Source: Arthrobacter sp. Alg241-R88
Lineage (GTDB): Bacteria; Actinomycetota; Actinomycetes; Actinomycetales; Micrococcaceae
Reading direction: 5' to 3'
DNA length: 64,000 nt
Assembly: GCF_900537115.1 (NCBI RefSeq)
Contig: NZ_UNRG01000001.1
Coordinates: 249,121 to 313,120, forward strand
Shown here piece by piece: positions 48,130 to 56,080 of the stretch. The position numbers and the translations under genes were made by a program. The notes below the pieces were generated by a model. It made no database searches, was not told the origin of the DNA, and was given only the letters and a program-made list of their open reading frames with translations. Every line of letters begins with the position of its first letter. Position 1 is the first letter of the stretch.

Positions 48130-50028
48130 CTATTTCGCAGGTACTCGGGCTGCGCTGGCTGCCTGCCCTACCTGCTGGTTCTGTGCACCCTGGCCGCCGC
48201 GTTTGCCGGCCATCCCGGCTGTGATGGCGAGCGATATGGCCGCGATGGACCACATGATGGTGCCGCCCAGTTCCGGGGCGGCAGCCGCTGCCAGGCCCCA
48301 CGGTTGGCCCACCGAGGTGTACCAGGGCATTTCCATTGCCGGTGCCTGCTCCGTCAGTTTCCACCCGCCGAAAGCGTAGACGCCGGCCATTCCTGCCAGG
48401 ACAAACAGCCGCTGGCGTGCTGCGTTGCCGGTGCCGTGGTCCGGCGCCGCGGTGAGCGCGGCGGTGGGCAGAGAGCCGGTGAGCAGGGCGAGCAGGGTCA
48501 TGGTGCTGTAGCCGATCTGGCCCACGGCTGCCCACTCGAGCAGGGGGGTGTAGTAGATGACGAGCAGGGACGCGGCGAGGATAAAGATGGCCAACACCGG
48601 ATCCCTGCGCAGCGCTGCCAGAACCGGTTCGACGGACCGTTCCAGGAATTCCTTGACCCCGGCGCTGCCGTCTGTTCTGGCCCTGATGGCCAGTTGGGCC
48701 ATGGTCAGCGGCGCGGCCGGGACGAGCAGCAGAGGTACGACGGCGGTGAGCATCATCTGGGTCAGGACGTGGGCGTTGAAGAGGTAGCCCTGGTAGAGGT
48801 GCACGCCTCCGTTCGTGACAACGAACAGCACTGCCATGCCCGCAAGCCACGCCGCCGTTCGCTGCGCGGGCCAGGTCAGGCCGCCTGCCCGGAGCCGCCG
48901 CACCCCGGCCAGGTACGCGAAGACGGCGAAACCGCAGGCCAGGCTCCACAACGGGTCAGGAGCCCAGCCGGAAAGGTACTCCCAAAGGCCCGGCTTGGGC
49001 AGCCCGGCGGCGAAGTCCGCGGCAAACGTCTTCCCGGATCCGGCGGCCTTGGGTGGTTCTGTCCGGGCAAGCGCCGCGGCCATCCCGGAAGCGGCACCCA
49101 TGACTGCGAGTTCGACGGCTGCGAGGGCGGCGAAGTGCCTGCCACCCCGCGCCGGGTGCTTATCAATCCGGCCCAGCAACCAGCGCCGGTGCAGCGCCCC
49201 GAACAGCCCGAGCACGATGAAGACTCCGGCCTTGGCCAGGACAATGACACCGTAGGGGCTTAGCAGGGCCTCGACCGTACTGATTCTGGTGAGGGCGCCC
49301 AGGAATCCTGAGACTGCGAGGGCGATGAAGCTGATCAACGCCAGCGTGGAGTACCGCCGTACCGTCACGCCCAGCTGGCCCGCCGGCAGCACCGGCCTCA
49401 GCACGACCAGGGCCAGCAGGCCGCCCAACCACACTGCGGCGGCGGCCGCGTGCACGAACAGGGTGATGGTGCTGTCCGCGTGGTCGGTGCCGCCGGCCGC
49501 GTGGGACTTCATGACCAGCGGCAACAGCCCTGCGAAAGCCGCGGCGGCGGTGACGGCAAGAAGGCGCGGTTTCCTAAGCCGGAAACACGCGCAAGCTACG
49601 GAGGCGGCTATCAACGTGCTCAGGGCACCTGCGCGGCCAGCATCGATCCTGGACAGGTACATCCAAAAGGCCTCATCAAGTCCGGCTGTAGGCGCCCTGT
49701 TGGCCAGGAGCAGGAAGCTTGCTGACGTGTGGACCGCGGCGGCGCCGGCCCAAACAACCGCCGACCATCCGGCAAGCCGAAGGGCGCGTTCATAGGCGGT
49801 CCCGCCGTGGGGGAGGGCGAAGGCTGCCAGGACCAGAGCACCGATGGTGCCGGCGCTGGCCAGGTTGAACACCAACTTCGCTGCAGGCAGCCCCCAGGTC
49901 ACGGCCGGGCCTGCCCGGTCCAACAGGCCCGGGTCCGCGCCGCCGCCGTAGATGTAGGCCCAGACCAGCGACAGTATCCCGGCCGCCAGCAGTGCCAGCA
50001 CTGCCACTACCCGTGTTCTCAGCGACAT
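48130..50028 (-). CDS. CopD-type copper transporter fused to CtaG-type cytochrome c oxidase assembly protein
   Basis: The 632-aa protein has about 14-16 membrane segments. The N-terminal half (to about residue 310) is CopD-like: WAGAAAVHTSASFLLLA, FVHAAAAAVWLGGLLALV and a long helix bundle. The C-terminal half is caa3_CtaG-like: FAVFAYLAGVRRLRA, NGGVHLYQGYLFNAHVLTQMML and MPWYTSVGQPWG. CopD moves copper across the membrane and CtaG inserts CuB into oxidase subunit I; the fusion is well known in actinobacteria. It lies upstream of the small membrane protein and YcnI on one strand and is divergent from the multicopper oxidase. Confidence 0.93.
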   Translation of the reverse strand: MSLRTRVVAVLALLAAGILSLVWAYIYGGGADPGLLDRAGPAVTWGLPAAKLVFNLASAGTIGALVLAAFALPHGGTAYERALRLAGWSAVVWAGAAAVHTSASFLLLANRAPTAGLDEAFWMYLSRIDAGRAGALSTLIAASVACACFRLRKPRLLAVTAAAAFAGLLPLVMKSHAAGGTDHADSTITLFVHAAAAAVWLGGLLALVVLRPVLPAGQLGVTVRRYSTLALISFIALAVSGFLGALTRISTVEALLSPYGVIVLAKAGVFIVLGLFGALHRRWLLGRIDKHPARGGRHFAALAAVELAVMGAASGMAAALARTEPPKAAGSGKTFAADFAAGLPKPGLWEYLSGWAPDPLWSLACGFAVFAYLAGVRRLRAGGLTWPAQRTAAWLAGMAVLFVVTNGGVHLYQGYLFNAHVLTQMMLTAVVPLLLVPAAPLTMAQLAIRARTDGSAGVKEFLERSVEPVLAALRRDPVLAIFILAASLLVIYYTPLLEWAAVGQIGYSTMTLLALLTGSLPTAALTAAPDHGTGNAARQRLFVLAGMAGVYAFGGWKLTEQAPAMEMPWYTSVGQPWGLAAAAAPELGGTIMWSIAAISLAITAGMAGKRGGQGAQNQQVGQAASAARVPAK

Positions 50029-50113
50029 CGTGCCCCTTCCGCCGCTCTACTGGCCCTGATCCCGCTCGCACGGCAACGTGGCCTCTTAAGTCATGCCAGC
50101 CTGGCGTGACCCG

Positions 50114-50129
50114 CTTGGGAAATCCTTGG
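50114..50129. promoter_or_regulatory. Shared intergenic motif, copy 1 upstream of multicopper oxidase
   Basis: CTTGGGAAATCCTTGG lies between the divergent CopD-CtaG and multicopper oxidase genes, 61 bp before the latter start. Confidence 0.5.
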
Positions 50130-50143
50130 CATCACCGGGCCCC

Positions 50144-50157
50144 AGATTTCCCCAACG
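50144..50157. promoter_or_regulatory. Shared intergenic motif, copy 2 upstream of multicopper oxidase
   Basis: The reverse complement CGTTGGGGAAATCT includes a 12-mer (TTGGGGAAATCT) identical to 40479-40490 in the SARP-receiver control region. It lies 33 bp before the oxidase start. Confidence 0.5.
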
Positions 50158-50189
50158 TTTTCGCACCGTTGTTCCTCCACCCTTTGTTT

Positions 50190-52208
50190 ATGTCGATTTC
50201 ACGCCGTCAGGCACTGCAAATAGGTGGTATCGGAATCATCGGCGCCTTTGGGCTTGCCGTACCGTTGCGATCGGTGGAGGCAAAGTCAGCGAGCCAGCTG
50301 GCTGCCGGCAACATGCCCAGGCCCTACCAGCGGGCTCTGACTATCCCGTCGGTACTTCAGCCCGCACGAACAACGGTGGATGCCGACGGCCACAACAGGC
50401 ACCACTACCGCATAGAGCAGAGGCTCAGTTCGGCGAATATCGTGCCGGGACTGAGCACACCGATCCTTGGCTACAACGGAACGTTCCCGGGTCCCACCAT
50501 CAAGGTGAATCAGGGCGACCGCATCACTCTCATGATGGACAACGTGCTGCCGCTGCTCCATCCCCAGTGGGGGTACCGGCTTGATACGTCCACCCACCTG
50601 CACGGTGCGGCCTCATTGCCGCAGTTCGACGGGTACGCCAACGACCTGACCGGACTCGGCTACTGCAAGGACTACGAGTACGGAAACTTCCAACCGGCGC
50701 GGACCCTCTGGTACCACGACCATGCTGTCCACAACACGTCGCAAAGTGTCTACTCCGGGCTGGCGGGCCATTACCACCTGCACGACGAGGTTGAACGAAG
50801 CCTGCTTCCCCAGGGAAAGTTCGACGTGCCATTGACCGTTTCCGACGCCATGTTCGCCGCCAACGGCTCCCTCGCATATGACGACAACACCCACTCCGGC
50901 CTCTGGGGTGATGTCATCCTGGTAAACGGCGCGCCGTGGCCGGTTATGAAGGTCCAGCGGCGAATCTACCGCTTCCGCATCCTCAATGCTTCCATTTCCC
51001 GCTCCTACCGTTTCTCCCTCAGCACCGGGGACCCCGTGACCATGGTCGCTACGGACGGCGGCCTGATGCCCACAGCACAGCAGGTGACGTCGTGGCGGCA
51101 CAGCAGTGCGGAGCGCTACGAGGTCCTCATCGACTTCTCCAAGTACCCGGCTGGAAAACGCGTGGAACTGCGCAACCTGTCCAACGACAACAACATCGAC
51201 TACGACAACACCGGCAGGGTCATGGCCTTTGATGTGACGGATGAACCGGTGGACACGTCCGGGCCGGCCGCAAAGGTGATGCCAAAACTGCTCGCACCAA
51301 GCACCGCCATGAGCCTGACGCCCTCCCAATCGGTTAACAACCGGCACATGCGCGTGAAGCGGGACAACGACATCTGGACCTTCGGCGGCATGACGTGGGA
51401 CGAAGTGGTGGAGAGCGGCTACCGGAAAGTGCTGGCAGACCCGGACCTGAACGATGTTGAAATCTGGACCATCGAAAACAGCTCAGGGGGATGGTTCCAC
51501 CCGGTCCACATCCACCTGGTGGATTTCCAGATCCTCAGCCGCAACGGGAGGGCACCCTTCAACTACGAACGCGGGCCCAAAGACGTGGTGTACGTCGGCG
51601 AGGGCGAGACGGTCCGGCTGCTCATGAAGTTTGAGCACCACCGCGGCCGGTACATGATTCACTGCCACAACCTCCCGCACGAGGATCACGACATGATGGC
51701 CCAGTTCAGCGTGGGCATCGACACGAACGATCCCGACCCCAACCACCCCATCGACGCCTCGAAGCCGCATCCGATCAACCAGACCGTACCGGTGGAGGAA
51801 CCCACGGACGAGCCGACAACGGAAACGCCGGAACCAACCACCAGCGCAACCGCAACTGCGGAGCCAACCGATACTGCCACCAGCCCGGAGGCAACACCGA
51901 CGGCGACAGCCACCGCGACGGCGCAGACCGACGTTCTGACCATCACCACCGCGCGGCACCGCCTGAATAAGGACATGGACGTCACGGGAACCTCCAGGAT
52001 CGACGGAGCCGTCCCGACCGGTTCAGCTTCGGTGAAGGTCTATGACATAACGTCCGGACGTGCCGAAACCCTGCTGGGCACCGTCTCCATCAACTCCCTT
52101 GGCGGATGGTCCCTGCAGGCCAAGCCCGGCCCGCGTCAACAGGTCACATCCGTAAGGGCGGTATCCAGCCGCGGGGGAACGGCCACGAGCCAGGTGCGCC
52201 GGGACTGA
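50190..52208 (+). CDS. Tat-exported multicopper oxidase with Thr/Pro linker and C-terminal Ig-like domain
   Basis: The 672-aa protein starts at ATG 50190. SRRQALQIGGIGIIGAFGLA is a twin-arginine signal. All four copper motifs are present: THLHG, WYHDHA, HPVHIHLVDFQ and HCHNLPHEDHDM with the T1 ligands. The layout (about 500-residue oxidase) resembles bilirubin oxidase/CotA/CueO. A Thr/Pro/Ala-rich spacer (about 545-605) and a small beta domain (TGTSRIDGAVPTGSASVKVY) follow, which is not usual for bacterial enzymes. It oxidises phenolics, Cu(I) or metals with O2. Copper supply by the divergent CopD-CtaG/YcnI genes fits. No ribosome site is obvious. Confidence 0.92.
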   Translation: MSISRRQALQIGGIGIIGAFGLAVPLRSVEAKSASQLAAGNMPRPYQRALTIPSVLQPARTTVDADGHNRHHYRIEQRLSSANIVPGLSTPILGYNGTFPGPTIKVNQGDRITLMMDNVLPLLHPQWGYRLDTSTHLHGAASLPQFDGYANDLTGLGYCKDYEYGNFQPARTLWYHDHAVHNTSQSVYSGLAGHYHLHDEVERSLLPQGKFDVPLTVSDAMFAANGSLAYDDNTHSGLWGDVILVNGAPWPVMKVQRRIYRFRILNASISRSYRFSLSTGDPVTMVATDGGLMPTAQQVTSWRHSSAERYEVLIDFSKYPAGKRVELRNLSNDNNIDYDNTGRVMAFDVTDEPVDTSGPAAKVMPKLLAPSTAMSLTPSQSVNNRHMRVKRDNDIWTFGGMTWDEVVESGYRKVLADPDLNDVEIWTIENSSGGWFHPVHIHLVDFQILSRNGRAPFNYERGPKDVVYVGEGETVRLLMKFEHHRGRYMIHCHNLPHEDHDMMAQFSVGIDTNDPDPNHPIDASKPHPINQTVPVEEPTDEPTTETPEPTTSATATAEPTDTATSPEATPTATATATAQTDVLTITTARHRLNKDMDVTGTSRIDGAVPTGSASVKVYDITSGRAETLLGTVSINSLGGWSLQAKPGPRQQVTSVRAVSSRGGTATSQVRRD

Positions 52209-52220
52209 ATCCTAGGATTC
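52207..52220. promoter_or_regulatory. Perfect 14-bp palindrome before the RsbQ-like gene
   Basis: The stretch GAATCCTAGGATTC directly after the oxidase stop is self-complementary; a second CCTAGG is at 52263-52268. Both lie in the 75-bp gap before the hydrolase start at 52284. Role unknown. Confidence 0.35.
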
Positions 52221-52283
52221 CGCATCCCCCCGCCGCTAGTATCTGAGGCAAGACAAGGTCACCCTAGGCAGGGGTCAGCAAGA

Positions 52284-53120
52284 ATGGTCGAAGCAGCAAC
52301 GGCAGCGGTTTCCACGGTGATCCGCCGGAACAACGTCACGGTGTCCGGGCGGGCTGACGGGCCGGTGATGATGTTTGCCCACGGCTACGGCTGTGACCAG
52401 GATATGTGGCGCAGGCTCCTGCCCTACTTCGCCAACGATTACCGGCTGGTGCTTTTTGACCACGTGGGTGCGGGCCATTCTGACGTCAATGCCTATGACC
52501 GGGAAAAGTACGGGTCCCTGGATGGCTACGCCGCGGACCTTCTGGAGATCTGCGAATGCCTGGACCTGAAGGACGTCATCCTTGTGGCCCACAGCGTCAG
52601 CGCGATGATGGCGGTGATCGCTGCAACGCACGAACCGGAGCGGTTCTCCCGGCTCATCCTTGTTGCCCCGTCGCCGCGCTACACCAACGACCCCGCGGAG
52701 GGCTACGTGGGCGGGTTTTCACAGGACGACATCGAGGGCCTGCTCGCGTCCCTGGACAGCAACTATTTTGCCTGGGCTGAAGCGCTGGCTCCGATGGCAA
52801 TGGCCAACCCGGAGACTCCGGAGCTGGCCGAGGAACTGCGGAGCAGCTTTTGCCGGACCAACCCGTCCATTGCCAGGCACTTTGCCCGGGTTACCTTCCT
52901 CTCGGACACCCGGCAGGTGCTGGGGAAAGTGCCAACGGACAGCCTGATCCTGCAGTGTTCCGACGATCTGCTCGCGCCGCCGGAGGTAGGCACGTACGTG
53001 CACCAGCACCTGGAACGCAGTTCCCTAGTGCACCTGCAGGCCACGGGCCACTGCCCGCACGTCAGTGCACCGCAGGCCACGGCCGACGCCATCCTGCAAT
53101 ATCTCGCTTCCAGTCCGTGA
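52284..53120 (+). CDS. RsbQ-like alpha/beta hydrolase (sensor-type)
   Basis: The 278-aa protein belongs to the RsbQ/D14/KAI2 hydrolase branch: FAHGYGCDQDMWRRLLPYF (oxyanion side), VLFDHVGAGHSD, nucleophile S104 in VAHSVSAMMA, D227/D228 in LQCSDDLLAPP and H256 in TGHCPH form the triad. In Bacillus RsbQ binds a small hydrophobic compound and activates the PAS-containing phosphatase RsbP. Here the stop overlaps, by GTGA, the start of a PAS-GGDEF-EAL protein. The pair thus probably links a small-molecule signal to cyclic-di-GMP. The partnership is inference from overlap and family knowledge. Confidence 0.92.
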   Translation: MVEAATAAVSTVIRRNNVTVSGRADGPVMMFAHGYGCDQDMWRRLLPYFANDYRLVLFDHVGAGHSDVNAYDREKYGSLDGYAADLLEICECLDLKDVILVAHSVSAMMAVIAATHEPERFSRLILVAPSPRYTNDPAEGYVGGFSQDDIEGLLASLDSNYFAWAEALAPMAMANPETPELAEELRSSFCRTNPSIARHFARVTFLSDTRQVLGKVPTDSLILQCSDDLLAPPEVGTYVHQHLERSSLVHLQATGHCPHVSAPQATADAILQYLASSP

Positions 53121-54877
53121 CAGACACCCCGGGTCCGGACCCGGCCCACCTCGAAGCGCTGTTCAACCAGGCACCATGCGGCTACCTGGTGACCGACGAC
53201 GGCGGCCGCATCACCGCGGTCAACGATACCTTCGTGAACTGGACGGGTCACAGCCGCTCAGACCTGCTCGGGTCCACCCTGCAGTCCCTCATGCCAGTGG
53301 GGGACCAGATCCTGTATTCGACCCACTGCATCCCGCAGCTGGGGATAACGGGCGCTGTGTCGGAGATCGCGGTCGAGATCATCGGCGCGGACGGCCAGCG
53401 CCGGGCGGCCCTGCTCTCGGCGTCGCGGTCCCCGGCCTCAGACGAGGAGCCCGCCGCCGTCCGCGTGGTCATCTTCAGCGCCCACGAACGCCGGATGTAC
53501 GAGAAGGAACTCGTTGCAGCCCTTCGCGCGGCGGAGGAAGCCGAGGCCCGGCGTGCCGAGGCTGAAAAGGAACTGCACCGCCTCGCGCTGCACGATGCCC
53601 TCACCGGCCTGCCCAACAGGGCCGGGCTCAATGTGGGACTGGACCAGCTTCCCGCCGGCGGAACTGCCGGAACGCGCAGGCTGGCGGTCCTCTTTGTAGA
53701 CCTCGACCATTTCAAGGCCGTTAATGACAGCCTGGGGCACGCCGCGGGGGATGAGCTGCTGATCTCCGTCGCGCAGCGCCTGACGTCGCTGGCCGCAGGA
53801 TCAAACAGTGTGGCCCGGCTTTCCGGGGATGAGTTCGTTGTGGTGGGCGCCTTTGCCGGCCCGACGGAAGCCACCGCCCTCGCTGCCGGGCTACTGGAGG
53901 TCCTCCGGACACCGATGCAGATCGAGGGGCTGGAAATCGTCACATCCGCGAGCATAGGAGTGGCTGTAGCCGAGGATGGCGGCGAAACCCTTGAAGACCT
54001 GATCCGGCGCGCCGACATCGCGATGTACCGGGCCAAGGAACTGGGACGCAGCCGCTGGGAGCTGCATGAGCCCGCGGAGACGGATCCCACGGTGGACCGG
54101 CTGCGCGCGTTGGGCGAGCTTCGGCGTGGAATCAGGGAAGGCGCCCTCCGCGTGCACTACCAGCCCCAAATCGACCTGCGCACCGGGCGCACGAGGGGGG
54201 TGGAGGCGCTGGTCAGGTGGCAGCACCCCACGCGCGGCTTGCTCCCGCCGTCGGAGTTCATCACCATGGCCGAGGAATCCGGACTGGTGCGGCCGCTGGG
54301 CGCCTGGGTTCTGGGCGAAACGCTGAAGCAGGCAGACAACTGGCGGCGGCAGGGCCGCCCCAGCAGCGCCCTTGAGTTCGCCGTCAACCTTTCTGCCCGC
54401 CAGCTCAACGACCCCGAACTGGTCCCGATGGTGGAAGCCGGCCTCCGGCTGCGGGGCATCGATCCCGCGCTCCTGCTGCTGGAAATAACCGAGACAGCCC
54501 TCATGGCCGATCCCGCCGCCGCACTCGCATCGCTCACGGCTCTCAAGAACCTGGGCGTAGGGCTTGCTGTTGACGACTTCGGTACGGGCTACTCGAGCCT
54601 GACGTACCTGAAGAAATTTCCCATTGACGAACTGAAAATCGACAGGTCCTTCATCAACGGACTCGGTTCGGACTCCGGCGATTCGGCCATTGTGGGCAGC
54701 TGCATCGACCTGGCGCACGCGGTGGGTATCCGGGCAGTCGCCGAAGGCGTGGAAACCTCCGGCCAGGTCCACATGCTCAAGGCCATGGGCTGCGACCTCG
54801 CGCAGGGATACCACTTCGCCCGGCCGCTTCCGGCCGGCCTCCTCAAGGAATGGCTGGACGCAAACGGCGGCGGCTAA
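53117..54877 (+). CDS. PAS-GGDEF-EAL cyclic-di-GMP signalling protein
   Basis: The 586-aa protein starts at GTG 53117 within the hydrolase stop. PAS covers residues about 8-115 (LFNQAPCGYLVTDDGGRI, VNWTGHSRSDLLG). A short helical linker (about 125-155) is followed by GGDEF (about 155-310) with SGDEF at 236-240 in place of GGDEF and no RxxD inhibitory site. EAL (about 325-580) has EALVRWQHP (E363), LEITETALM, VDDFGTGYSSLTYLKKFP and EGVETSGQ, keeping the metal and catalytic residues. The phosphodiesterase is likely active; the cyclase may be weak or regulatory. The PAS domain probably docks the RsbQ-like hydrolase. Confidence 0.92.
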   Translation: MTDTPGPDPAHLEALFNQAPCGYLVTDDGGRITAVNDTFVNWTGHSRSDLLGSTLQSLMPVGDQILYSTHCIPQLGITGAVSEIAVEIIGADGQRRAALLSASRSPASDEEPAAVRVVIFSAHERRMYEKELVAALRAAEEAEARRAEAEKELHRLALHDALTGLPNRAGLNVGLDQLPAGGTAGTRRLAVLFVDLDHFKAVNDSLGHAAGDELLISVAQRLTSLAAGSNSVARLSGDEFVVVGAFAGPTEATALAAGLLEVLRTPMQIEGLEIVTSASIGVAVAEDGGETLEDLIRRADIAMYRAKELGRSRWELHEPAETDPTVDRLRALGELRRGIREGALRVHYQPQIDLRTGRTRGVEALVRWQHPTRGLLPPSEFITMAEESGLVRPLGAWVLGETLKQADNWRRQGRPSSALEFAVNLSARQLNDPELVPMVEAGLRLRGIDPALLLLEITETALMADPAAALASLTALKNLGVGLAVDDFGTGYSSLTYLKKFPIDELKIDRSFINGLGSDSGDSAIVGSCIDLAHAVGIRAVAEGVETSGQVHMLKAMGCDLAQGYHFARPLPAGLLKEWLDANGGG

Positions 54878-54901
54878 CCGGGTCCCCGTGCGGGCGTTCC
54901 C

Positions 54902-54957
54902 TCAAACCAAGAGTGCAGCTACCCGTCTATTCGGATACAGCTGCACTCTAAGTTTGA
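54902..54957. repeat. Long intergenic hairpin
   Basis: AGAGTGCAGCT (54910-54920) pairs with AGCTGCACTCT (54939-54949) and outer TCAAAC/GTTTGA extends the stem after two mismatches. It lies between convergent genes and could terminate both. Confidence 0.7.
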
Positions 54958-55031
54958 ACCAGGAAGAAAAGAGTCTGTGGCTGGCACTCTGGCCCGATTG
55001 TGGGCGCTTCGGGTGCCTTGCCTGGAAGCTT

Positions 55032-55358
55032 TTAGGCGGCGATCAGTGCGCGCCTTGCGGGTGCGTGCTCCCGGCGCGGCGCCAGGACGCTGATGGTACA
55101 AGGTGCCTGCTGCGGATCGATCCTGGCCGGCAGGTGATGCGTTTCGGAAGCGGTATAGAGCATTTCGAGGGCTTCTGCATCAACCATTGCGTGGCTGATG
55201 TCCAGCTTCAGGTCCAGGCCTTCCCTTAAGGAATTGGCCCGCTTAACTACTACATAAAGTGCGTTCACGCTGTGAATGGTGATGTGCCCCTTTGCAATCA
55301 CCAGAGCTTTGGCGTGGTCGAGATCTACACGGACAACGATGTTGAGCTTGGAATTCAA
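55032..55358 (-). CDS. Hypothetical protein, possibly STAS-like
   Basis: The 108-aa protein uses TTG 55358 as the start, with GGGGAAGG upstream. It alternates short strands and helices (LNIVVRVDLDHAKALVIAKG, ITIHSVNALYVVVKRAN, LDLKLDISHAMVDAEALEML), a pattern reminiscent of a STAS domain, but no signature confirms it. The last 25 residues are basic. Upstream is an AT-rich patch with TAATAA suited to a promoter. Function unknown. Confidence 0.65.
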   Translation of the reverse strand: MNSKLNIVVRVDLDHAKALVIAKGHITIHSVNALYVVVKRANSLREGLDLKLDISHAMVDAEALEMLYTASETHHLPARIDPQQAPCTISVLAPRREHAPARRALIAA

Positions 55359-55551
55359 GTTGTAAAACCTTCCCCGGCATTGGCTGCGACGCTGCAGCTT
55401 CTTGCTTTGGCCTGTTTCTTAAGCCTCATCCAGAGTAAGGGGCAGATGTGACCCACGCAACAGTTACGTATTTATTACACCGATTAGGATGCTGATCCTG
55501 TGACGCTCCGTGGCCCGCATTTGCTGGAAGCCGCACGCACGCAGGAGCCAC

Positions 55552-55572
55552 GGGCGGCTGAAGCCGCCGCCC
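55552..55572 (-). terminator. Small hairpin after the 55602-55946 gene
   Basis: GGGCGGC and GCCGCCC flank a 7-base loop, 30 bp past the stop on the minus strand. Confidence 0.45.
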
Positions 55573-55601
55573 GCCGTCGAACTGTCCCACCACGAACCGG
55601 C

Positions 55602-55946
55602 TCAGCCCACCGCTTCAGGAAGCCGTCCGGTTAACACTGACACCGGCGCCGATGACCAGCGCTCGCGCTCGGGCTCATAGGAGATCACCACGGAGGTGTC
55701 CCTGTCCCGAGCCTCATCCATCGCGAGCAGCAGGGCGTCCTCAATGTGCCGCGCGTATTCGAGCCGCTCGGCCAAGGATCCCTGAAGGTCGCCGTCATCG
55801 ATCAGGACATGGCCCTTACCGTCCACAATGACCTTCAGCGAATACCCCTGGTCCTCATGGAGGGATCCCCGCGTTGTTGAAATCTCGGTGACCCGGTCTG
55901 CCCGGACCAGCCCGTTGCCGAGCGTTCGGATCCACACTTCACCCAT
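55602..55946 (-). CDS. Hypothetical protein
   Basis: The 114-aa protein starts at ATG 55946 with GGGAGG 7 bp upstream; earlier in-frame codons to 55997 are not needed. It reads EVWIRTLGNGLVRADRVTEI, YSLKVIVDGKGHVLIDDGD and HIEDALLLAMDEARDRDTS: strands followed by a helix, soluble, acidic. It resembles small actinobacterial proteins of unknown role that carry a residue-exposed beta layer, but I assign no family. Confidence 0.68.
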   Translation of the reverse strand: MGEVWIRTLGNGLVRADRVTEISTTRGSLHEDQGYSLKVIVDGKGHVLIDDGDLQGSLAERLEYARHIEDALLLAMDEARDRDTSVVISYEPERERWSSAPVSVLTGRLPEAVG

Positions 55947-56080
55947 GGAAAAACCTCCCCTTTGGCAGTGGGCGCGAATCAGCACCCCATAAGGCAAACG
56001 GTAGTCCTTCGCAAGGGTTTTGTGACCCCCAAATGTTTGCTTTTCCTTCCCCTGCTGCAGGCCACCCTAGGATAAATCTG

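Noticed and set aside
47528..48949. A 473-codon minus-strand frame
   Set aside because: Only its last 197 codons (from GTG 48121) look like protein. The upstream part is the shadow of CopD-CtaG in another frame, rich in Arg/Pro/Gly as shadows are.
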